Shown piece by piece: positions 1-5,940 of a stretch of DNA of 32,163 nt (positions are counted from its first letter, which is position 1; every line of letters starts with the position of its first letter). Made by a program: the position numbers and the translations under genes. The stretch is from Flavobacterium columnare NBRC 100251 = ATCC 23463 (lineage in GTDB: Bacteria > Bacteroidota > Bacteroidia > Flavobacteriales > Flavobacteriaceae): assembly GCF_002530675.1 (NCBI RefSeq), contig NZ_PCMX01000026.1, forward strand, positions 1-32,163. Direction: 5' to 3'. Under the pieces are notes generated by a model, which ran no database searches, was not told the origin of the DNA, and worked only from the letters and a program-made list of their open reading frames with translations.

Positions 1-852
1 GTATTACTCTTATTTATTGTTCTAATAAGTAGTATTTTTCTGGATTTATTTTATACTTTTATTCTTAAATCTTCAGCTAAAAGGAATAAGATTGAATATG
101 TATTACATACAAAACAAAAAGTGTATGATGTTATTATTATGGGGACCTCCCGTGCTAATAATCATTTTGTCCCCTCTCTTTTTAAAAAAAGAGGTTATAA
201 AACATTTAATTTCGGAATGAGTGGTTCACATCTTTTTGAAACCAATTTAATGTTAAAAATAATGCTTCAACAAAATTTTAAAATTAAAAACTTATTATTA
301 GAAGCAGATTTGAGCGTATGTAATGAAAAAAGAGACGAGGGAACAACAGCTCGTTTTATGCCCTATTTACATACTAATTCCATTATAAAAGATCATTTTA
401 AATTTGAAAATGACTTTTTAGAACTTTATTATATTCCTTTTTATAGATACATAAAATTTGACGCTAAAATTGGTTTTAGAGAGGTAAACAAGTCCTTTCT
501 TAAGAAAAAAACAAATTTATTAGATCATAATGGTTATTACCCTCTAAATGGAACTAATTGGAAAAGAATGAAAAATAATATTTCAGGATTAAAACCTATT
601 CGTAACCGTTATTTAGATGATATTAAGAAAATTTGTAAAGAAAATAATATTCGATTAATTTTAGTAATGACTCCTATGTGTAAAAGCACTGAAGGAATGG
701 ATTATTTTGATAAGATAAATAAAATCTATCCTGAGATTTATAATTTTGAAAATGCGGTAACAGATGATCATTATTTTTCATCTTGTGGTCACTTGAATAA
801 CCAAGGAGCTATAAAATTTACTAAATATGTATTAGATCATATTTCTTTTTAA
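1..852 (+). CDS. Membrane-anchored SGNH-hydrolase-like protein (5' truncated)
   Basis: The frame is open from base 1 through the GTG at 121, so the gene begins before the window and 121 is not its start. The first ~22 visible residues (bases 1-66) are a hydrophobic helix, followed by a basic stretch and then a beta-strand leading into GTSR near base 140. This looks like an SGNH/GDSL block I serine, and NFGMSGS follows as a plausible block II. Near the C-terminus CGHLNNQGA resembles the block V His, but the residue three before the His is Ser instead of the usual Asp (DxxH). Proteins of this form (DltD/AlgX-like) often act on cell-surface polysaccharide O-acylation. No substrate can be inferred here. 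The fold call is moderate and activity is uncertain because of the missing Asp. Confidence 0.6.
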   Translation, partial: VLLLFIVLISSIFLDLFYTFILKSSAKRNKIEYVLHTKQKVYDVIIMGTSRANNHFVPSLFKKRGYKTFNFGMSGSHLFETNLMLKIMLQQNFKIKNLLLEADLSVCNEKRDEGTTARFMPYLHTNSIIKDHFKFENDFLELYYIPFYRYIKFDAKIGFREVNKSFLKKKTNLLDHNGYYPLNGTNWKRMKNNISGLKPIRNRYLDDIKKICKENNIRLILVMTPMCKSTEGMDYFDKINKIYPEIYNFENAVTDDHYFSSCGHLNNQGAIKFTKYVLDHISF

Positions 853-911
853 TTATAGAGAAAAAGTTGTAATGTTTGAAAGCGAATTCTAATCTTTTAA
901 TAAAAACTGTA

Positions 912-1122
912 TACTAAAACAAGGGCTCTCCGAAAAAGGAATAACTTAGGTTTCGTTTGTTCTTTTAAGGTTAATAAAAAATGTAATTATTAACATTATA
1001 CAACTTAAACTTCCCGTTCACTCCGTTCGAGTTCTCCCCCCTTGGGGTCAACTAGAAAAGAGACTCAATGAAGTGAAATGAGAGGATTACCACCTTTTCG
1101 GACAGCCTCTTGTTTTTTAGTT
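912..1122. repeat. Long nested inverted-repeat element between convergent genes (MITE-like or large bidirectional terminator)
   Basis: The outer arms are 913-939 and 1093-1121. The left arm reads CAAGGGCTCTCCGAAAAAGG and the right arm, reverse-complemented, reads CAAGAGGCTGTCCGAAAAGG. A second, weaker inverted repeat lies inside (about 1013-1037 against 1060-1084). The right arm is followed by a T-run (1113-1118), so the structure could terminate the + strand gene ending at 852 and perhaps the - strand gene ending at 1144. The ~20-bp matching ends with a structured, non-coding interior also fit a miniature inverted-repeat transposable element or a worn IS remnant. I see no clear target-site duplication and no ORF inside. 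Confidence 0.55.
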
Positions 1123-1143
1123 TAATTTATAACTTTAGAATTA

Positions 1144-1974
1144 CTAAGCATGAAAAACAAGTACTGGAATATGTACCCGATGTGTCATTTTTTGAGTTAA
1201 TCTTTTAGTAAACAATTCCGTAAAAAAATCTCTTTTGTAAGTAACCATTCCTAATAAATCGATTTGATAATGGTTAATAAAATACTCAATAGCGTCTACC
1301 ACGTTTTCGGATTTATTAAGTATAAAACTAACCTTTTCATTTTCAAATTCTTTTCTCCAAGAATTTATAATATCTTCTGATACTTCATTCTCTGAGTTTA
1401 TAACGTGTAAACACTTAACAGACCATCCTAACTTATTTGCTAGATTTACTGTTTGTGCAAAAGGTTCTCTATCTTTTTCTCTAAATCTGGTAGTAAATCC
1501 TATAGTTTCTAATTCTTTGGTGTTACATCCTTCTGGTAATACTAAAGTTGGGACATTTGCGGTTAAGATGACTGAATCCGTATTAGTTCCCATAATTTTA
1601 GAAAACCAATCATCATCTCCTGAAGTTGCCATTATGATAAAATCTACTTTCTCTTCTTTTACACACTGATTGATACTTACACTCAATTCTCCCAAAACAA
1701 TTTTATGATGGATCTCTACAGCTTCTAATCCTTTTGAGTAAGCTAATTCTTCCAATTTTTTATTGTTTTCTTTGAAAAGTTCAAATTCGTCTAAATCAAC
1801 ACTGGAATAAAGCATATTAGCACTTAGTACACCAGACTGTACATCTACTATAGGTAAACTGTAGGTATGTAATAAAAGTACTTTTGCTTGATTTTTTTTG
1901 GCTAATTCCAAAGCAAAAAGGCTCGCGTCATTAGCTGCATCTGAAAAATCAGTAGGGACTAAAATGGTTTTCAT
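1144..1974 (-). CDS. Tandem-domain universal stress protein (UspA family)
   Basis: The protein has two UspA domains in tandem, about residues 1-148 and 155-276, the usual layout for ~275-aa family members. It opens with MKTILVPTDFSDAA, the typical first strand and Asp of the nucleotide-binding fold. The end of domain 1 has a Gly/Ser-containing loop (MATSGDDDWFSKIMGTNTDSV) corresponding to the ATP-binding loop, while domain 2 lacks a recognisable glycine motif. It is cytoplasmic. It is a single-gene unit with a ~57-nt leader and an FNR-like promoter (2039-2082), so it probably belongs to the same low-oxygen or nitrate response as the nar operon. Many bacterial USPs are induced on oxygen loss, but the role of this one is inferred. 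Confidence 0.9.
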   Translation of the reverse strand: MKTILVPTDFSDAANDASLFALELAKKNQAKVLLLHTYSLPIVDVQSGVLSANMLYSSVDLDEFELFKENNKKLEELAYSKGLEAVEIHHKIVLGELSVSINQCVKEEKVDFIIMATSGDDDWFSKIMGTNTDSVILTANVPTLVLPEGCNTKELETIGFTTRFREKDREPFAQTVNLANKLGWSVKCLHVINSENEVSEDIINSWRKEFENEKVSFILNKSENVVDAIEYFINHYQIDLLGMVTYKRDFFTELFTKRLTQKMTHRVHIPVLVFHA

Positions 1975-2038
1975 ATATATAAGTTTTAGTTATGATAGTC
2001 TATCTATTTAAGAATATTTAGTTCTTTTTATTCGTACT

Positions 2039-2082
2039 CTAATTTAGGACTAAATAGTTATAAAAAAAATGATATTTATCAT
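2039..2082 (-). promoter_or_regulatory. Crp/Fnr-type promoter of the USP gene
   Basis: In the direction of transcription the 14-bp perfect dyad ATGATAAATATCAT (2069-2082) is followed by 22 nt and then TAAATTAG (2039-2046), which matches the Bacteroidota -7 element TAnnTTTG at five of its six fixed positions. The dyad centre falls about 43 nt before the expected start, the class II activator position. The 22-nt spacing is identical in three other promoters of this window (5277-5320, 19996-20039, 25094-25137). The activator identity is inferred; the Crp/Fnr protein at 4386-4973 is the candidate. Confidence 0.62.
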
Positions 2083-2169
2083 TTAATCACATTCTGAGTT
2101 TTTTCTTGTTGTTATCACTTTTTTATCAAAAATTCTTTACTAAGTTTTATAGTGGAATAGATATAAATA

Positions 2170-2207
2170 GAAAAGAGCTTAGATTAAAAACAATCTAAGC
2201 TCTTTTC
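2170..2207 (-). terminator. Hairpin terminator after the DUF2911 gene
   Basis: This is a perfect 16-bp stem (2170-2185 paired with 2192-2207) with a 6-nt loop. The A-rich and T-rich stem ends make it usable in either direction. It lies 18 nt beyond the stop of the - strand gene at 2226, which it most likely terminates. Confidence 0.8.
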
Positions 2208-2225
2208 TAAGAATTAATAATTTTA

Positions 2226-3071
2226 TTATTTTTTAGTCCATTCCTTTATGCTTTCTTCATTCATCTTTATATAATCAAGATTATTTGCAGATTTTGCTCC
2301 CTCTAATGAATTTTTTGCTGTTTCTATAGCTCCTTTATAATCGCCTAACTTGGCTTGAATTTGTGACTTAAGGCGAGTGTACCAAAAAGGTTTTTTTTCA
2401 TTCATTTCATAGGCTTTATTAACATAGACTAAGGCTTTATTGAGATCTCCATTTATATTGTAGTAATATTGTGAAGCGGCAAAATAATCTCCTGAAGTAG
2501 GTCCGTTTAATGTTTTATCAATAGAAGCAATAGCTGTTTTATTTGTTGGTACTTCAAAATGTAAGGATACAGCTGTCTTTTCCCATAAGAAATCAAGGTT
2601 GGCTCCGTTAAAATCTGTATTAGAAATTCCTATAGTAAATGTTTCTACTGATTTATGTAATATTTCAGTTTTAGCAGATGTTTTTAAAGCTACTTTTGCA
2701 TCATCCCATTTTTCAGGAGTTCCCCAATTGTTGGTATCATTATAAAAATAAATTTCCCATTCTTCTGCTTTAGGCATTACATATAAAGCATACTTTCCTT
2801 TTTTTAAGGTAGCCCCGTTAATTGTTACATCATCAGTAAAACTAATAGTTGTATTAGCATTTGCACCTGCACGCCATATCTTACCGAAAGGGACTAGGTC
2901 TCCAAAAACAATTCTTCCTTTTATACTGGGACGGGAATACTCAATTTCTACTTCTGTTAGACCAACAGTTTGTGTAAAAAGAGCTTTAGGACTTGCTTGC
3001 GGAACTTTTATTTGTCCTTGTGTAAGCAAAGAAGCTAAAAAAGTAGTAGCTGCTATTATAAATCGTATCAT
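2226..3071 (-). CDS. DUF2911 domain protein with C-terminal TPR
   Basis: The N-terminus is a probable secretion signal (MIRFIIAATTFLASLLTQGQ). Residues ~25-165 show the DUF2911 pattern: QASPKA, EIEYSRPSIKGR, FGKIWRAGANANT, KKGKYALYVMP. Residues ~195-265 form two helical TPR-like repeats (YYNINGDLNKALVYVNKAYEM; YKGAIETAKNSLE). The family is common in Bacteroidota, exported and of unknown function. A length near 280 aa is normal for the DUF2911+TPR form. It is monocistronic, with its own -7 element (3086-3093) and terminator. Nothing links it directly to the nitrate genes beyond location. Confidence 0.85.
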   Translation of the reverse strand: MIRFIIAATTFLASLLTQGQIKVPQASPKALFTQTVGLTEVEIEYSRPSIKGRIVFGDLVPFGKIWRAGANANTTISFTDDVTINGATLKKGKYALYVMPKAEEWEIYFYNDTNNWGTPEKWDDAKVALKTSAKTEILHKSVETFTIGISNTDFNGANLDFLWEKTAVSLHFEVPTNKTAIASIDKTLNGPTSGDYFAASQYYYNINGDLNKALVYVNKAYEMNEKKPFWYTRLKSQIQAKLGDYKGAIETAKNSLEGAKSANNLDYIKMNEESIKEWTKK

Positions 3072-3085
3072 CTAAATAGTTTTTT

Positions 3086-3093
3086 CAAAGATA
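3086..3093 (-). promoter_or_regulatory. -7 element candidate for the DUF2911 gene
   Basis: TATCTTTG on the - strand is a perfect TAnnTTTG match, 14 nt before the ATG, predicting a very short leader. The nearest upstream TTG is 27 nt away, too far for a standard -33, so only half of the promoter is convincing. Confidence 0.45.
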
Positions 3094-3156
3094 AGGTTCT
3101 GATTTTTAAAAAATTGTTAACAAAAGTATAAAATAATTTTCTGCCTTTAGAATCCT

Positions 3157-4386
3157 TTAATCAATATTCTTAGGTTTAGATTTCTTAAATGATCTCTTGT
3201 TTTTTATTTGTGAAATAAGTAGAAATAATATACCTGTTAGCATAAATAAAGAGATATAAACTAACATTTTATTTGCAAGAGGTAAATAAATATCAAAATA
3301 GGGTAATCCTCCTTGACTGAATAAAAAGAGTTGGTTAAAAATGATTCCTAAGGAAAATAAACCAATCCCTAATATACTCATTTTTTTTAAACATAATATT
3401 TGCTCTATAAATATGTTTGCTAATAAATATAAAGTAATTATGCATAAAAATACTAGATGTAAATATGCTATTACTATGGTTCTATTACTATATACAAAAT
3501 GTTTTAATTCATTTATAAGTAAACCTATTGGTAAAACAAATTTCAAAGTAGTTGCTATAAGTATTATTAATAAAATTCTTTTTAAAATTAAAGGAAGTGT
3601 TTCGTATTGGTTTTTAAATTTAGTAATAAAGAGGTATTGCATTTTAAACCAAAAAAAGAGTTGGAGAAATGTAAATATAGCAGTTAATAGAAACACCCAT
3701 TTAGGAACTTCAACCCAAAGTATGGAAAAGATATAGGTTATAATACAAGAAATAAAAAATAGATAAAAATAGTTTGTTAGCTTTTTTATAAGTTGTGCTT
3801 CCAAGGAGAGTTTTTTAATAAATAAACCAATTATTGTAAAAAGAAACCAACCATTGTACTGAAAATGTAAATAGAAATAAATAGAAAAATGATACATATT
3901 TTCATTAATGTTTTTTGTAGCTAACATATAAGCTAGAAAAAAAGTTCCTAAAGTAGAAATAAAATTAAAGAACAGGCCTCCTTTAATCCACATATTTGAA
4001 AGAGTATTTTTTTTGTTATCTTTTAAAAAAAAATACGTAAAAAAATAAGTTATAATTATAGACAAAGTTGATGCTATTATTGATATTAATCCGTAACCTT
4101 GAATGATAAATGAACCAAGCATTCCATAAGAACAAATTAAATTTACTAATAATAAAATATTATATTTCTTATATTTCTCTTGTTTGTGTAATGCCGCTAA
4201 TAAGAAAAATAATGTTTGACTAATCCAACCTGAGAAAGCAAAATGTGAATGCGCGTGAAGTAGGTTTTTTTGTTGAAAAAAAGGAAATTCAAAAGCAATT
4301 TTATAGCGCATTAAAGTACCTAGAACTACAACTATTAATAAATTAAAAATAGAAATTAATGCCCAATTCTTATTTGTAATTTTCAT
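3157..4386 (-). CDS. Polytopic His-rich membrane protein, heme-copper-oxidase/NnrS-like (function unassigned)
   Basis: This 409-aa protein is almost entirely transmembrane, with about 12 helices. Histidines sit where metal or heme ligands would: H44, H46 and H48 (LLHAHSHFAFSGW), H166 and H174 (MYHFSIYFYLHFQYNGWF), H296 and H310 (LKHFVY, AYLHLVFL). The HAHSHFAFSGW and HFQYNGW motifs recall helices of heme-copper oxidases and NO reductases and the WHAHE motif of NnrS, but it lacks the full NnrS signature and is too short for a full oxidase subunit I. The crp stop and this start share a base (TAATG), implying translational coupling. With an Rrf2 regulator next door, a role in NO or nitrite stress is plausible, but this is inference. 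Confidence 0.6.
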   Translation of the reverse strand: MKITNKNWALISIFNLLIVVVLGTLMRYKIAFEFPFFQQKNLLHAHSHFAFSGWISQTLFFLLAALHKQEKYKKYNILLLVNLICSYGMLGSFIIQGYGLISIIASTLSIIITYFFTYFFLKDNKKNTLSNMWIKGGLFFNFISTLGTFFLAYMLATKNINENMYHFSIYFYLHFQYNGWFLFTIIGLFIKKLSLEAQLIKKLTNYFYLFFISCIITYIFSILWVEVPKWVFLLTAIFTFLQLFFWFKMQYLFITKFKNQYETLPLILKRILLIILIATTLKFVLPIGLLINELKHFVYSNRTIVIAYLHLVFLCIITLYLLANIFIEQILCLKKMSILGIGLFSLGIIFNQLFLFSQGGLPYFDIYLPLANKMLVYISLFMLTGILFLLISQIKNKRSFKKSKPKNID

Positions 4387-4973
4387 TAAAAATAAATTTT
4401 ATGATTAATAATTTCAATAATACCTGATCTTTTTAATTTTGAACAAGCACGTATTACGGTTTCTACTCTAAGTCCTGTAAAATTTGCAATTTCCTGACGA
4501 GTAAACGGAATATGAATTTTTTCCTGTACGCTTTCAGGTTTTTGAATCATTAAAAAAGATATTATTTTTTGTTCTGTATTTTGATTTATTATATCCTTTG
4601 ATGATTTAGCTTTACCTATAATTCTTTTAGACAAAATTTTAATAAATAACATCTGTAGCTCTGGTATTTCTTCTAACATCTTAAAAAAGTTCTTTTTAGA
4701 AAGTTTTAAAACGGTACTGTCCTTTATAGAAGCTGCTGTAGTTGGATAATTTTCATCAATAAATAAAGGAGGTTCCCCAAAACTTTGGCCACTTGAAAAG
4801 TATCCTTGTACAAACTCTTTTCCTTCTTCATTCCTATTAAACATTCGGATACTTCCGCTTATGATAAGGTAAAAAAATAAAGCCGATTCCCCTTCATTAA
4901 AAATTACTTCATTTTTTTTAACTATTTTTTCTACAGCGCCATACTTTATAAATAGATCATAATATTTTATCAT
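4386..4973 (-). CDS. Crp/Fnr-family transcriptional regulator
   Basis: Residues ~15-115 form a cyclic-nucleotide-binding-type beta barrel (FNEGESALFFYLIISGSIRM, FGEPPLF). Residues ~130-195 form a winged helix-turn-helix (FTRQEIANFTGLRVETVIRACSKL). It has no N-terminal Cys cluster (only C177), so it is not an oxygen-sensing FNR in the classical sense; a DNR/NnrR/HcpR-like heme or NO sensor is possible. The recognition helix V170-E-T-V-I-R175 keeps the Glu and Arg that read TGA half-sites in FNR (VETISR), with Ile in place of Ser, which fits the TGAY-N4-RTCA boxes found at four promoters here. At 195 aa it is short for the family. Its own promoter carries one of these boxes, suggesting autoregulation. 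Confidence 0.88.
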   Translation of the reverse strand: MIKYYDLFIKYGAVEKIVKKNEVIFNEGESALFFYLIISGSIRMFNRNEEGKEFVQGYFSSGQSFGEPPLFIDENYPTTAASIKDSTVLKLSKKNFFKMLEEIPELQMLFIKILSKRIIGKAKSSKDIINQNTEQKIISFLMIQKPESVQEKIHIPFTRQEIANFTGLRVETVIRACSKLKRSGIIEIINHKIYF

Positions 4974-5276
4974 ACTATATTTCTTAGAACTATAATCAGC
5001 TTTTCTACTTCTTTGTTATTATATAATCCATCTCTTTACCTATTTTTTATATTCTAATTTAACCCTGATTACGCATTGAAAATTCATTACAGATAAAAAT
5101 GACTTTAAATCTAAAAAAGTACTCTTTTCCCCCCTCAATCTAACAAAACTAAAACTGTAAGGAAAAATTTCCATTCCTTTTTTATCAGAAAGGCTAACGC
5201 ATAATCTGCGTTTAAACTTCTATACAAAATGATTAAGTCTAATAGAAAGGAAAGAATATTTAAGCCTTTAATAAGA
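4974..5276 (-). other. Long leader of the crp/Fnr transcript, with a possible 44-aa ORF
   Basis: If transcription starts just after the -7 element at 5277-5284, about 295 nt precede the crp start, far longer than the leaders predicted elsewhere in this window. The stretch holds a small hairpin (AACGCA/TGCGTT, about 5195-5211) and an uninterrupted 44-codon frame (5040-5174) starting ATGGAAATTTTTCC after AAAAAAGGA. The peptide is basic, not clearly membrane-spanning, and unknown to me. The leader could be a regulatory 5' UTR, an sRNA or a small gene. I see no better -7 element closer to crp. Confidence 0.35.
5040..5174 (-). CDS. Candidate small ORF (44 aa) upstream of crp/Fnr, uncertain
   Basis: The frame is open from ATG (5172-5174) to TAG (5040-5042), with a purine-rich AAGGA directly before the start, unusually close to the ATG. 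The translation begins MEIFPYSFSFVRLRGEKS and ends VKLEYKK. It has no signal peptide and no recognised motif. In AT-rich DNA a frame of this size can arise by chance, so it is listed only because it lies between a well-defined promoter and the next gene. Confidence 0.2.
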   Translation of the reverse strand: MEIFPYSFSFVRLRGEKSTFLDLKSFLSVMNFQCVIRVKLEYKK

Positions 5277-5294
5277 CAAAAATATCTTATTAAA
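5267..5294. promoter_or_regulatory. 28-bp operator dyad enclosing the -7 element of the crp promoter
   Basis: This is a perfect 10-bp inverted repeat, TTTAATAAGA (5267-5276) and TCTTATTAAA (5285-5294), separated by exactly the 8-bp -7 element. A nearly identical dyad encloses the -7 element of the tauE promoter (25085-25110; 23 of 26 positions shared). A protein bound here would block RNA polymerase, so this is a repressor-type operator. Rrf2 proteins such as NsrR and IscR bind dyads of about this length, and an Rrf2 gene ends 35 nt away. That link is inferred. Confidence 0.6.
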
Positions 5295-5320
5295 AAATAT
5301 CAGTTTATGACTTTTGTCAT
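5277..5320 (-). promoter_or_regulatory. Crp/Fnr-type promoter of the crp-membrane protein operon
   Basis: Reading towards crp, the dyad ATGACAAAAGTCAT (5307-5320; perfect arms ATGAC/GTCAT) is followed by 22 nt and then TATTTTTG (5277-5284), a perfect TAnnTTTG. The spacing equals that of the nar, tauE and USP promoters. The box begins only 8 nt beyond the Rrf2 stop codon. A dyad at about -43 argues for class II activation in place of a -33 element. Because the likely activator is the first gene transcribed, a feedback loop is expected. Confidence 0.68.
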
Positions 5321-5328
5321 TATATCAT

Positions 5329-5763
5329 TTAATATTTTAAAAAGGTATTGCCTATTTTAATTCCTGAAGCTAGTTCTTCTAGAGTAGTACTTTTAAAGAT
5401 CGTTAATAAATTAGATTTTATATCTTTAAACTTATCATGAAATGGGCAAGGATGCTCTTCTGAACAATCTTTCAATCCAAGACCGCAGCCTTTTACTATA
5501 GAATCGCAATCTAAAGCTTCAATAATTTCTAGAAGTGTAATATTTTTTAGTTTACTTTTTTCTATATAAAATCCGCCACCACTGCCCTTTGATGATGAAA
5601 CTATATCTTTATGCACCAGTTTTTGTAAGATTTTAGCAGTAAAAGCCATTGGAGAATCTATTTGATCTGCTATTTCTTTTTGGCTCATCTTTCTATTAAT
5701 TACAGACTCAGAAGCGATAAAAATCGTTGCTCTAATTCCATATTCACAAGTTTTAGAAAACAT
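5329..5763 (-). CDS. Rrf2-family regulator with Fe-S Cys triad (NsrR/IscR-like)
   Basis: This 144-aa protein is normal Rrf2 length. The N-terminal winged helix starts MFSKTCEYGIRATIFIA, followed by the recognition region QKEIADQIDSPMAFTAKILQKL and the wing GSGGGFYIEK. Cys93, Cys100 and Cys106 (GCGLGLKDCSEEHPC) make the C-terminal triad that holds a [2Fe-2S] or [4Fe-4S] cluster in IscR and NsrR. No isc/suf genes are nearby, whereas a nitrate/nitrite system is, so NO sensing (NsrR-like) is favoured over Fe-S homeostasis. It is transcribed alone from a TTG-N17-TAAATTTG promoter. It is a candidate for the TTAATAAGA-N8-TCTTWTTAA operators at 5267-5294 and 25085-25110. Confidence 0.88.
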   Translation of the reverse strand: MFSKTCEYGIRATIFIASESVINRKMSQKEIADQIDSPMAFTAKILQKLVHKDIVSSSKGSGGGFYIEKSKLKNITLLEIIEALDCDSIVKGCGLGLKDCSEEHPCPFHDKFKDIKSNLLTIFKSTTLEELASGIKIGNTFLKY

Positions 5764-5793
5764 TTTTTTATGTAAATTTATTCATAAAAAACC

Positions 5794-5821
5794 CAAATTT
5801 AGAAAATATTTATCATATCAA
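5794..5821 (-). promoter_or_regulatory. Promoter of the Rrf2 gene
   Basis: TTG (5819-5821), 17 nt, then TAAATTTG (5794-5801) on the - strand matches both Bacteroidota elements. It lies 30 nt before the ATG. No FNR-like box and no TTAATAAGA dyad is present, so this looks like ordinary vegetative transcription. Confidence 0.65.
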
Positions 5822-5885
5822 TGGTTTTTTCTTTTTTCTGTTAAAAAAATAACTCTACTCTATTGAAGGTTTTATTATAAAAAAC

Positions 5886-5921
5886 AAAAAATCGCTTCAA
5901 TATATATTGAAACGATTTTTT
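5886..5921 (-). terminator. Terminator of the T9SS operon
   Basis: The hairpin pairs AAAAATCG with CGATTTTT, continues TTCAATA/TATTGAA after one mismatch, and has flanking A- and T-runs. It lies 20 nt after the stop of the OmpA-family gene (5941), the last gene of the operon. Confidence 0.75.
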
Positions 5922-5940
5922 AAATAATTCTATTTACGCT

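Noticed and set aside
3341..3736. 131-aa ORF on the + strand
   Set aside because: It is antisense to the conserved-looking polytopic membrane gene, with unnatural composition. Similar shadow frames inside the nar, moa and T9SS genes were dropped for the same reason.
3157..4386. Naming the 409-aa membrane protein NnrS or cytochrome oxidase subunit I
   Set aside because: The WHAHE...TAVPNWTG signature of NnrS is absent, and the length and His pattern do not fit a full oxidase subunit.
4386..4973. Calling the Crp/Fnr protein a classical oxygen-sensing FNR
   Set aside because: There is no N-terminal Cys cluster; the single Cys is in the DNA-binding helix. The sensed signal is left open.
5307..5320. 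Palindrome directly after the Rrf2 stop as a transcription terminator
   Set aside because: The stem is only 5 bp with a 4-nt loop and no T-run; its match in form and spacing to three other promoter boxes makes a regulator site far more likely.
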